Shown here: positions 15,001 through 23,900 of the stretch, one piece after another
Position numbering within the stretch: position 1 is the first letter of the stretch
How the letters are laid out: every line of letters starts with the position of its first letter
Assembly (NCBI GenBank): GCA_018302705.1
Contig: JAGVZI010000011.1
Location: 1 to 56,555, forward strand
DNA: 56,555 bases
Source of the DNA: Candidatus Woesearchaeota archaeon
GTDB taxonomy: Archaea; Nanobdellota; Nanobdellia; SCGC-AAA011-G17; ARS1403
Reading direction: 5' to 3'
Translations under genes and position numbers: made by a program
The notes under the pieces: model-generated
What the model was told of the DNA's origin: nothing
What the model saw: the letters and a program-made list of their open reading frames with translations, nothing else
The model's database searches: none

Positions 15001-16991
15001 AAGAGCATGCAAGGTTAAGCACGCAAAAAACATTGGCAAAAGAGCACTCTGCTAATTTGGCAGTCAGCAAAATAAAATCGCTGAACATGCAGGGGGTTTA
15101 CGGAACATTCTCGGAACTAGCCCATGTTCCTTCAGAGTATTCATTGGCAATTGAAGTTGCAGCTGGAAGCAGGATCAATAGCATCGTCGTTAAAGATGAC
15201 AGTATTGCAGCAAAATGCATTCAGTATCTTAAAACAAATAAATTAGGCACAGCAATATTCCTGCCACTGAATAAATTAAAAAATCCGCCGCTGCAAAAAA
15301 TTAATCACGGCCGCGGCTTGGCAATAGATATAATCAAATTTGATCCGCAATTTAAATCAGCATTTCAATATGTCCTGGGCAGCACAATTATCGTCGATAA
15401 CATAGAGGCGGCAAGAAAAATAGGTGTTGGAAAATGCCGCATGGCAACTTTGGACGGGGATTTAGTTGAAACCTCTGGTGCGATGATAGGTGGCTTTAGA
15501 AGAAAGCATTCTTCCTTGTTCTTGGCTCCGGGAATAGAAAAAAATCTTGATTCATTATCCTCGGAAATATCAAAGCTTGGCTCATTGATAAAGGATCTTG
15601 AGAAAAAGCTTGTCGTTAACGAGGGGAACATGAGCAAGGCAAGAGAGGAAAAATCAACTCTGGAAGGGGAAATATTGAAAATACAGGCATCAGTTGGCGA
15701 CATCGAACAAGTTTTGAAGGAAAAGCAGGAGCTCACAGCAAAACTTAAGCAGCTGAACTCAGAGATTTCAGGGATAGAATCAGCTGTTAGCAAAAATCTA
15801 GCGTTATTGAAGGATTTAAACAAAAAAAGGTCTTTCTTAAGGGAAAAGATAAGTCAGAAAAGAAATCCGAAAATGATGGCGCAGATAGAATCCCTGGAAA
15901 AGTTAATGCAGGAATTAAATGAAAAAAGAATCTTGCGGAATTCAGAAATAAATAACATAGCGTCGCAGATAAAAGAGCTGATACTTCCTGAAAAAGAATC
16001 GATGCAGAAAATAGTAAAGCAGAATGCATCCCAGCTAGAGCAGTTTAATTCAGAGATAAAGCGTTTATCTTCTTCAACATCGGAAAAAACATCTCAAATA
16101 AAAGATAAAGAAAAGCAGGAAGCTAAGCTCTACAGCAATTTCAGGGATATGCTGAGCAAGAGGGAAAAATTAAATCAGCTCTTGCAGGGGCATGAAATAA
16201 AGATTAACAATGAAAAGAATAAGACCCAAATTTTCGAGGAGCGTATAAACAACTTCTCGTTGGACAAGGCAAAAATAGCCTCTGAGATAGCAGGCTTAAA
16301 TCAGGAAATGCAGGAATACAAAGGTGTTTCATTAAGAAAGGGGATGTTAGAATCAGAGTTAAAAGATGAAATATCAAAATTTGAATCACTTATAAAGAAT
16401 CTTGGAAATGTAAACCTCCGCGCTTTAGAAATATATGAGCAGGTGCAGAGAGAATACGAATCCCTTGAGCTGAAGTCAAGCAAGCTTAAAGAGGAAAAGC
16501 AGGATGTCCTGAAAGTTATAGATGAAGTAGAATCAAAAAAGACTTCGACTTTCATGAAAACTTTTAGCAAAATCAACGGCAATTTCGAATCAATCTTCAG
16601 CCAGTTAACAACAAAAGGTACAGCTCATTTAGTTCTTGAAAACCCAGGAAAGCCATTGGAGGGCGGAGTGCAGATTATGGTTAAGATAGCTCACAATAAA
16701 TTCCTCGACATTAAAAGCCTCTCAGGAGGGGAAAAAACCCTGACAGCATTAGCCTTTATATTCTCAATTCAAGACCATGATCCAGCGCCGTTTTACATGC
16801 TGGACGAGGTAGATGCTGCATTAGATAAAAAGAATTCAGAAAAATTATCAGAGCTTATTAAGAGGTATTCGCAAAAGGCGCAATACATTGTTATTACGCA
16901 TAACGATTCTGTAATATCTGGAGCAGATAAATTGTATGGAGTTTCAATGCACAAGGACGGAATGAGTCATGTTGTAAGTCTGAAGGTTTAA
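12012..16991 (+). CDS. smc: chromosome segregation ATPase SMC, intein-containing precursor
   Basis: The precursor is 1659 residues; the mature protein after intein removal is 1135, normal for SMC. It organises and segregates the chromosome as an ATP-driven ring. The N-terminal head has GFKSFAKPTELPF and Walker A GPNGSGK|SNVVD, split by the intein. Coiled coils surround a hinge (about residues 1020-1150 of the precursor; QGVYGTFSELAHVP, VAAGSRINSIVV). The C-terminal head has signature LSGGEKT and Walker B FYMLDEVDAALD. The start has TATA AATTTATAAAAC at the right distance. No ScpA/ScpB-like gene follows. Confidence 0.95.
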   Translation: MTYIKKMKIHGFKSFAKPTELPFSKDFSAVIGPNGSGKSCHYDTVITISSGKEVKIGKIVEEQLKKNQNKTLKDGVYCESQEPLEIISINPSSMKQEIKKISQFIKREGEELYNISTSLGKELKATGCHPIMVFRDGKLKSTLIRDIKENDLIASPRIINTREEKSFDKDKSRLLGYVIGDGYIAEDRIEFVNQDKEILQDFKELLIKLYIDPNIKERYEKNITRVYVRNKIIVNDIRNAVKRNHLGSITSEFKTIPNEILGSDKETIRNLLASLFDTDGYIRKDISIIEFCSKNGNLTKQIQRLLLRFGIISKVKERINYAYNTENKTKRSYYYLYIYGCENLKNFYINIPLRCKHKRETLESWVSKNKVPNPNSDLLPKEVNKYIKNLTSLLGIKIKNEKKKYPKLGAYYEDICQPSREGIRDLLIFFEDKLAKIVNAFSEIRLNKESLMEILPLLNISYAQASLGIGLGKHTITDSWRFHGWNGKKENLQSLNDFIRATIGDRLIEIKKIFLELQTISNSDIYWEKIVSIKKTEKVPYVYDLTVLDNHNFIGDGVFVHNSNVVDSLCFVLGRLSSKSMRAENSAKLIYNGGKNGKPATEAYVSILFDNSNSSFPAKAKEIEVKRVVRHNGQSKYFINGELRTRQQILDLLAAAKINPDGHNIILQGDITHAAEMPPEERKYIIEDIAGISVYEDKKEKAVRELEKVESQLKEADIVLAERGTYLKELKKDYEQASRYKELEKNISRNKATYLHLQVKQKEDKLNKVVSLISKNQSEIDSINNKVSQQQQEFEGKKQELQKLKDEIEKSGESSQLALHSEVELLKEQLADDKIRFSTIQNEISSLNERTSQLKSSLQDSDKKVQSLQKKKSQLESELADLKEEASKKSQELSKLKEKHSPDDLEAEVTKLDSKIESLKSQNLDDKKLSLLREKDKAEIRLGTIEKLANKQQLEKLASLKQNFKQAAQNLTRVSEEDSTLLNQLSSARIKIQQHKEEHARLSTQKTLAKEHSANLAVSKIKSLNMQGVYGTFSELAHVPSEYSLAIEVAAGSRINSIVVKDDSIAAKCIQYLKTNKLGTAIFLPLNKLKNPPLQKINHGRGLAIDIIKFDPQFKSAFQYVLGSTIIVDNIEAARKIGVGKCRMATLDGDLVETSGAMIGGFRRKHSSLFLAPGIEKNLDSLSSEISKLGSLIKDLEKKLVVNEGNMSKAREEKSTLEGEILKIQASVGDIEQVLKEKQELTAKLKQLNSEISGIESAVSKNLALLKDLNKKRSFLREKISQKRNPKMMAQIESLEKLMQELNEKRILRNSEINNIASQIKELILPEKESMQKIVKQNASQLEQFNSEIKRLSSSTSEKTSQIKDKEKQEAKLYSNFRDMLSKREKLNQLLQGHEIKINNEKNKTQIFEERINNFSLDKAKIASEIAGLNQEMQEYKGVSLRKGMLESELKDEISKFESLIKNLGNVNLRALEIYEQVQREYESLELKSSKLKEEKQDVLKVIDEVESKKTSTFMKTFSKINGNFESIFSQLTTKGTAHLVLENPGKPLEGGVQIMVKIAHNKFLDIKSLSGGEKTLTALAFIFSIQDHDPAPFYMLDEVDAALDKKNSEKLSELIKRYSQKAQYIVITHNDSVISGADKLYGVSMHKDGMSHVVSLKV
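12126..13697 (+). mobile_element. intein with DOD homing endonuclease in the SMC Walker A motif
   Basis: 524 residues (Ser39 to Asn562 of the precursor). The first block reads SCHYDTVITI; Ser39 rather than Cys40 is residue 1 because Asp then falls at position 5 as in other inteins, and because excision restores GSGK-SNVVD exactly. Two LAGLIDADG motifs are present, LLGYVIGDGYI (about 174) and LLASLFDTDGYI (about 271). The C-terminal splice motif is DNHNFIGDGVFVHN followed by Ser+1. All splice residues look intact, so splicing should work. A mobile element inserted at a highly conserved ATP-binding site is typical of inteins. Confidence 0.92.
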
Positions 16992-17125
16992 TTTCGTTTT
17001 TTGTTTGAAGCAACTGCGGGCACCTTTTTCTTGCGAGGATTCTGAATTTGCATCTATTCCTTCTCTAAAAGTTTTAATACACGAATATAGAAAATTAAAT
17101 AAACCAAGTAGTCTTTTTTTATTGA

Positions 17126-17878
17126 ATGGCTAAAGCTAAAAAAGTCAGAATTGCAGCAGTGCAGCTGAATATAAGCAAGCCGATAGACTCGGTAATAAAT
17201 GATATCAGGAAGTTTATGCATCTTGCTAGCACAAAGAAAGTTAATATAATCTGCTTTCCAGAAGATTCTATCTCTTTAGGGCCAAAAAAGAACAGGTTGA
17301 TCCTCTCGCAGGTGATGGAAGGCTGTAAGTTATACGGTATCTGGTGTATTATATCAACGTATCTCAAGGAGAAAAAATATAATTATAATTCAGCTTTGCT
17401 TATAGATGACAAGGGCAATATTTTTGGGAAGCACAAGAAAGTGCATGTGCTGGGAGATGGCCCGGGAATATCCCCTGGATCAAAGTTTGATGTGCATAAA
17501 ACTCCTTTCTGTAAGATTGGTATTGCAATATGCTGGGACGTTTCCAATCCGGCTGCAATAAAAAGGATGGCAAGAAAGGGGGCAAAAATTATCTTCTGTC
17601 CTATGTACTGGTGCTATGATGAATGGGCGCATAAAAAAAATCATAAGAAATTCGAGAAGAAAATACTGCAGTCTTTAATACTTACAAGAGCTTATGAAAG
17701 CTTAGTTTATGTTGTCTTCTGCAATCCTGTTGACGAGGAAGAAAACAGATTAACCTCATATACAGCAATTGCAGAGCCGCATAAAATTATCAAAGGGCTT
17801 TTTAACAAAGAAGGGATGATCCTTGCAGACATAGATTTAAAATACCTTGCAGCTATGAGAAGGAAATGGTCAACTTAA
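17126..17878 (+). CDS. carbon-nitrogen hydrolase (nitrilase superfamily)
   Basis: 250 residues. Nitrilase-fold amidohydrolase. The Glu-Lys-Cys triad is visible: Glu in ICFPEDS, Lys in GKHKKVHV and Cys in IAICWDVSNP. The family hydrolyses amide bonds of small molecules; the substrate here cannot be told. The conserved second Glu region is less clear. TATA-like A/T-rich sequence lies 20-30 nt upstream of the ATG at 17126. It is convergent with the ATP-grasp gene. Confidence 0.87.
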   Translation: MAKAKKVRIAAVQLNISKPIDSVINDIRKFMHLASTKKVNIICFPEDSISLGPKKNRLILSQVMEGCKLYGIWCIISTYLKEKKYNYNSALLIDDKGNIFGKHKKVHVLGDGPGISPGSKFDVHKTPFCKIGIAICWDVSNPAAIKRMARKGAKIIFCPMYWCYDEWAHKKNHKKFEKKILQSLILTRAYESLVYVVFCNPVDEEENRLTSYTAIAEPHKIIKGLFNKEGMILADIDLKYLAAMRRKWST

Positions 17879-17921
17879 TCTATAGACCTAATCTATCAAG
17901 CTAATCTGCCAACATGATTTC

Positions 17922-18809
17922 TCAGCCTAATTTCCTGCATTCAGAATAAAGGTAATTTGCCAGGTTTTTAACTAGTCTGTTTTCATCATCATTGATAAAA
18001 TTCAATGCAGGGCAGCTATTGGCCTCGATTATATACCATCTTCCATTGTTAAATATCAAGTCAAGCCCGCAGACCTGCATTCCCAATGCCCTCGAAGCCC
18101 TTTCGCAAAGGTCCTTTAGTTTCTTATTTACTTTAATATTTCTAAAATGCTCTCGCACATTCCCGGACTGTTTCCAAGATTTGCTTATCTTTACTACAAA
18201 CTGCTCTAAGCGGTAGTTAATTAATGTGGCTCTGTAACTCCTGTTTAAATTTGGAATGTATTCCTGGGCTATAATCGGAGAACCAGGGCTTTTTTCAACG
18301 ATTTTATTTACTTTTTTTAGAAATGCAGGATAATTAGTGGCTTTTTCAACAGTTAATGCATTGTCAGAAAACACACCTTTCAGGACAAGTGGCGTATTTT
18401 TTAATATCTCTTTAATGAATCTCGAATAAAATTTTGTTTCTACAGGAATAAAATAAGTTTTTGGCGTTGGGATTCTATGCTCCAAGCATTTTAAGTAAAA
18501 CATCCATTTGTCTTCTTGGTAAAAAAATGAATGTGACGAGTTTATCACCCTTTTCCCTAATTCTTCCAGTGTTTTAGATAATTCAAGGGATTCAAATAAC
18601 ATCGGCTGGCATATCGTGTCATTATAAATCAATTTGCATCTTTTAGTTTTCTCTTTTATCTCGCTAAAGTCAAGCTGCTCCTCGGCTGGAAGGCAAACAA
18701 CGTCGATATTTTTCTTTATCAGGGCCAGGGGTAAAAGCTTGTCTTCATAATCATGATAAGTTTTATAATAGATAATCCCTATTGAAAGCTTCTTCCCGCC
18801 ATTTCCCAT
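17922..18809 (-). CDS. RimK-like ATP-grasp ligase
   Basis: About 295 residues from the ATG at 18809, chosen because GTATAAATAATC lies about 28 nt upstream; a longer in-frame form would start inside the divergent promoter. The ATP-grasp fold is supported by the P-loop-like SFFYQEDKWMFY, PLVLKGVF, EYIPNLNRSYRATLIN and the terminal magnesium site GLDLIFNNGRWYIIEANSCPAL (given in parts: GLDLI, IIEANSCPAL). RimK-like enzymes add amino acids (often glutamate) to proteins or small molecules. Its substrate is unknown. Confidence 0.82.
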   Translation of the reverse strand: MGNGGKKLSIGIIYYKTYHDYEDKLLPLALIKKNIDVVCLPAEEQLDFSEIKEKTKRCKLIYNDTICQPMLFESLELSKTLEELGKRVINSSHSFFYQEDKWMFYLKCLEHRIPTPKTYFIPVETKFYSRFIKEILKNTPLVLKGVFSDNALTVEKATNYPAFLKKVNKIVEKSPGSPIIAQEYIPNLNRSYRATLINYRLEQFVVKISKSWKQSGNVREHFRNIKVNKKLKDLCERASRALGMQVCGLDLIFNNGRWYIIEANSCPALNFINDDENRLVKNLANYLYSECRKLG

Positions 18810-18888
18810 GCTTATGCATAAATAAATTTGATTATTTATACTTTTTGTATCTAAAAACTTAAAAACAATCACGCAACCAATTATATAA

Positions 18889-19329
18889 ATGAGAAGAATC
18901 TATATATTGATTGCGATATTAATCTTCATCATATTAATAATATCTTTAGTCCTAATTTATAAAAATCCAGAATCAAAAGTTTGTATTTCAAATAATTGCT
19001 TTCGTGTAGAGATAGCAGACAATCCTGTTGAAAGAGCTGGAGGATTGATGTTCAGGAAAGAGCTGGAGGAAAATTCTGGAATGCTGTTTATTTTTGATTC
19101 CTCAGGAGAGCATTCATTCTGGATGAAAAACACCCTTATTCCATTGGATATTATCTGGATTGATGAAAATAAAGAAATTGTTTACATCTATGAAAATGCT
19201 CAGCCATGCAATCAAGTGTGCAATTCTGTAACTCCTAATAAAGAAGCGAAATATGTTCTTGAAATTAATTCTGGTTTGGTGGAAAAATATAATTTTAAAA
19301 CCGGAGAGGGAGTAAGAATAAATTTTTAA
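18889..19329 (+). CDS. membrane-anchored DUF192 protein
   Basis: 146 residues. A strong N-terminal hydrophobic anchor (about 4-26) precedes a complete DUF192 domain: RAGGLMFRKEL, GMLFIFD, FWMKNTLIPLDIIWID, PC...C and YVLEINSG. The family is extracytoplasmic and of unknown function, widespread in bacteria and archaea. Two conserved cysteines (QPCNQVC) could form a disulfide. It is transcribed divergently from the ATP-grasp ligase. Confidence 0.9.
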   Translation: MRRIYILIAILIFIILIISLVLIYKNPESKVCISNNCFRVEIADNPVERAGGLMFRKELEENSGMLFIFDSSGEHSFWMKNTLIPLDIIWIDENKEIVYIYENAQPCNQVCNSVTPNKEAKYVLEINSGLVEKYNFKTGEGVRINF

Positions 19330-19476
19330 AAATTAATTCTGGTTTGGTTCTTCTTCAGAAGTAACTTCTACAAGCCTTTCAAAAAATAATTTATTTGGTA
19401 TTTCCATTTCAATATTATCTCATTTAAGGCTTTAAAAATATTAAAGAAAAATAAAAAAAGAAAGAAAAAAACAAAC

Positions 19477-20778
19477 TTAATAGTAAGTCTGTCCAGCTTC
19501 TTTTTCCTCTTCTAATTCAGGACCTTCGTCATCGCCGCCTTCGCTTCTCAATTTTGTGAAGGCAATTATCAAGCCCAGGATTACCAATAGAATTGCAAGA
19601 ACAGCAAATCCTACTTCTAATCCTTTTCTCAAGTCAGCGGCGGATTTAGCAACATTAGCCTGTAAGTTAACTTCCTTGACAACCTGCCCGTTGGATTTTA
19701 CTTTTACAGTAAAGCTCTGCTCTCCAACAACGCTAGGAGTTACTTTCACAAATAATTCGCCAGTATCGCCTGCATTTACAGCAACGAAAGCAGGGTCAAC
19801 ACCTGCGCTTCCCCATGCTCCAACTCCCAAAACTTCAGCAGAATATCTAGCAGCCTCGTCTCCGAAATTGGCAATCATCACTTTATAGCTTACTGATTCT
19901 CCAACTTTTACATCTTTTCTAGTTGCATCAACACTTACTAGGGAGTCTTCAGCGCCAACACCGGCTTTTTCTTTACCTTCAACTCTTATTGTAAAGTCTT
20001 CGCTTACAACATCATGCCCTCTGTTAAATATCAATTCAACTTTAACATCATAGTCTCCAGATTGGACATCTTTTGGAATCCTGCCGAATAATTCAACATC
20101 GCCAGATTTCTCTTCCTCGTTGTCATTGTCATCAGGCACTAATTCATCTATATAGTCTCTAGCTAAAAATCCCAGCTCAGGAATGCTCACCTTAACTTGT
20201 ATATCTTCTTCCTTTTTATCCCCCATGTTTTCAACTCTCACAGTAGTAAAGAGCATATCTCCAGAATTAACAACAGTGCCAGGTCTAAAGATAATGTCTT
20301 GAATTCTCAAGTCATGCCTTTTTTCCTCAACCATCAAAGCATAATTCTTTCTTGCCTCATTAACCCCGTCAAAAACCTCGACATGCAAGCTATACCTTTC
20401 AGATCTTCCCTTATTATCAGCATCTATATCATCAGGCAGAGAAACGCTCAAGGTCTTTTTATACAAGCCACTAGGCTCAACCTTGAATATTTTAGTTTGT
20501 TCAGCAATGTCTCCGTACTCATAACCACCGATCCATGCCTTAACTCTGATATCGTCTCTAACAGCTCCAACGCTCAAGCCTCTAACCCAGACCTCGACAT
20601 CTAAGCTATCTCCCCTTTCAACAGTAATAAAATTCACGTCACTTTCGCTAATATCTCTATTATCGACTTCAACCCTGTCAATAGTATAGTCTTGGCTAAT
20701 CCCTGCAGAAACGTTTCCTAAGCTAAGCAAGCCTAGTAATAACACCATCATAATGCTCATTGCACCCTTCAATTTCAT
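19477..20778 (-). CDS. secreted surface protein with CARDB/Ig-like domains and C-terminal anchor
   Basis: 433 residues from the ATG at 20778, which has GGGGGTT as a ribosome binding site and TATA GTTTATAAATACC near 20850. The signal peptide (MKLKGAMSIMMVLLLGLLSLG) ends near VSAG. Tandem beta-sandwich domains follow; the patterns LRIQDIIFRPGTVVNSGD and VRVENMGD are typical of CARDB adhesion domains. A C-terminal membrane helix (about 395-418) and an acidic tail anchor it in the membrane. Probably a cell-surface protein that partners with the large Ig-like protein upstream. Confidence 0.85.
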   Translation of the reverse strand: MKLKGAMSIMMVLLLGLLSLGNVSAGISQDYTIDRVEVDNRDISESDVNFITVERGDSLDVEVWVRGLSVGAVRDDIRVKAWIGGYEYGDIAEQTKIFKVEPSGLYKKTLSVSLPDDIDADNKGRSERYSLHVEVFDGVNEARKNYALMVEEKRHDLRIQDIIFRPGTVVNSGDMLFTTVRVENMGDKKEEDIQVKVSIPELGFLARDYIDELVPDDNDNEEEKSGDVELFGRIPKDVQSGDYDVKVELIFNRGHDVVSEDFTIRVEGKEKAGVGAEDSLVSVDATRKDVKVGESVSYKVMIANFGDEAARYSAEVLGVGAWGSAGVDPAFVAVNAGDTGELFVKVTPSVVGEQSFTVKVKSNGQVVKEVNLQANVAKSAADLRKGLEVGFAVLAILLVILGLIIAFTKLRSEGGDDEGPELEEEKEAGQTYY

Positions 20779-20909
20779 TTTTTTAACCCCCTGAATTAAC
20801 ATCAAATTGTTATTATTTTGTTATTATTTTACAGTTAAACGGTATTTATAAACTTTTTGGTAGTGAATTGTCACTAGAGGTAACAACATGAACAGCCTGG
20901 CTAATGACA

Positions 20910-23900
20910 TTATTCAACCAAAAAGCCAATTACCTCTGTTACTTCATCCTTATCACTACTGACAGTAACAATTGCATATATTATCTCGTCATCAACACTA
21001 TCAGGAACAACAGCTGAAAAGCTTCTTGTTACTGTCTTCTTTTTCTTAATATCGAATTCGTCGCTTCTCTCGTAATAATTAAGCTGGGGTATATTCAAGG
21101 TAATTCTTACATCATTTTCCTTTATATTCCCTTTATTATCAACAGCAACATCAACATCAAATAGCTCTTCTTTTTTCACTGTCATCCAATTATTGACAAT
21201 TATGCTCTTCACATTCAGAACATGTCTTTTAATCTCAGTTTTCTTCAGAGCTGGTTTTATTGATATAGGCTCTAAGTTGTCATTAACAGTGATTGTTACT
21301 ATTTTGCGATCGCTCCCCCCCTTTAATTCTCCATTGCTTGCTAAATCCACTACCTTGAACATCACCATATAGCCAACCCCCCCTTGGGTGTTGCTTGGAG
21401 TCCAGCTAAATACCTCATTATTTAATGTAGCGCCAGCAGGTAATTTAACCACTTCAAATCTTAAACTATCATTATCAGGGTCGCTTCCTTCTAAACTCAA
21501 TACCAAATTTTCCCCCTCATTTATTGTTACTTTCCCCACCACATTTCCATCTCTTTTAACAGTTAAAATTGGGTTTCTATTTGCAGCAGGAGGGGCAGCC
21601 TCAACGCTGAACACCGCAGTATCGCTGTCTCTTGCGCCGTCAGGATCAACAGCAGTAAACTCAATTCTCTCGCTTCCAGCAAAATCAGAAGGATAAGAAA
21701 TTCTAGCTATCCTATTTGAATCAATATTTACAGTTAATCTAGAAGCGCCAGAGACAATCCAGCTAATCTCATTATCATTATTATCAAGATCGATAACAAA
21801 TGTGTCTAAGTTAATCTCGTTAAACCTCTCTCCTGCTTTTATTGCCTGATCAGGAATGTCTCCGACAATAGGGGCTTGGTTTACCCTAAGGATTTCATTA
21901 ACAACAAGAGTGAAACCTCTTGATACAGTTATCTTGGAATCGCTAACTCCAACAACGACATTATATTGTCCTGCTTTATCAGCCCTCCAGCTAATCATTC
22001 CATTGGAATCAATGCTCATCCCTCTTGGCTTTTCAATTAGGGAATATGTTAAAGGATCATTGTCAGCATCGTAAGCAGCAACTTGATAAACAAACCAAGC
22101 TCCCACTGATGTCTTTTGATCATCGAGGTCCTGCAGGAATATAGGAGCATCATTAACAGGGCTTACTGTTATTGAAATTTTTCCTTCATTGCTGCTGTCT
22201 GAAATCCCATCATTTACTTTAAATGTAAATAAGTCATTCCCATTGAAATTATTATTTGGAATATAAGTTACCCTTCCGAGTCTTGGATTAAAGTTTGATA
22301 AAATTCCATTTGATGGATTAGACACTATTATAAATCTCAAACTATCATTGTCAGCATCGCTCCCTCTTAGCATTATCATTTTAGCTGTATCCTCATCAGT
22401 TGTCACAGATCCATCATCTGCAAAAGGTGCCCGGTTTGTATTTGCCACAATGATATAAAATCTTTGAGCTGCTCTTAATGAGCCATCTGAAACCTCTACG
22501 ATAACTTCATGGCTTCCAGCCTGCTCAAAACTTGGAGTCCACGATATTAATCCAGTATCTGGATTTATCTCCATCCCCACAGGGTTCTTTATTAATAAAA
22601 ATGTTAAAGCATCTCCATCAGGATCATTGGCTTCTACATCATACCTGTAAGCAGCTCCTTCTCTTGCAGCTGTCACTGGAGATGAAGTTATTACAGGAGC
22701 ATTATTAACTTTAATTCTTTCCTTAACAACAATGCGGACAGCTTCATAATCACTTAATTTTCCGTCGCTAACACTGACAGTAAAAGTATGAATTCCGATA
22801 TCGCTTTCAGACGTCCTCCAAATAAATTTATTTCCGCTTTGAGAGAATCTATCTCCGGTGATTCCGTATGTTAAGTCATCATTATCAGCATCATGCGCAT
22901 TAACAGTTAATCCAATAGTATCGCCGGCAAACACTTCTCTAGCTCCCTCAACACTGTCAATTACTGGCGCATTGTTTAAAATAACAATTTTTCTCTCAAC
23001 TTTTATGCTGACACTATCGGGCTCGCTCCATTTGCTTCCATCATCTTTAACTAAGAATTCAACTAAATGCGTGCTTTCTTTGTCAAATACATAAGAAAAT
23101 TCCTTTTCGTTGCTGACTTTCTCGCCGTTTATCAGCCATTTGTATTCTATAATGGATCCATCGCTATCTTCTCCTATACCAACAAACTCAACACTATCCC
23201 CTATATATATAGTTAAATCTTTTTCAGGCTTGACAATTTCAGCAATAGGTATATTATTTATTCTTTCCTTGACATTTATATTTACACTTTCACTAACGTA
23301 TCCATTTTTCCCGTCTTCAACACGGAAATTAAATGAGTAATCTCCTTTATCTCCTATGTTTGTCTGCCATCTGAAAACATTTGCGCTTTTTGAAAATAGG
23401 CTGCTATCAACACTATATAATAGGGTGTCATTGTCATCATCGTGCGCATTAACAGCGAGCTCAACTAACTCCCCCTCAAATACTTCTCTTGCGCCGATAA
23501 TATCATCAATTACTGGAGCCCTGTTAACATCAGCTACATTTATATTTACATTTTTTCTGACGACTCCATTGTATGAATCATCTGCTGTAACAGTCACAAC
23601 ATGAATTCCTGAGTCTGTAAATCCAGTCTGCCATTCTCCATTATTGTTTAAAGGCGATGAAAATGTAACTTTAACTTTATCATTATCTGAGTCTGAGACA
23701 AAAGTTTCTACTTTAGCTAACTCGCCTTCATTAACATTTACATCGAATACATCTAAAGTTGGAAGCCTGTTTACATCCTTGACTTTTACTTTTATTTTTT
23801 CAACGTCGTAGTTTCCTTTGCTATCAATTACTGTGAATGTAACTTCAAATTCAGTGCTTGGCTCATTTCCCAGTATTCCAAAACTTATGAATTTTAAAAT

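Noticed and set aside
19333-19407. 24-codon frame on the minus strand (MEIPNKLFFERLVEVTSEEE...) with a TATA-like element upstream
   Set aside because: Too short to separate from chance; no ribosome binding site and no partner gene that supports it.
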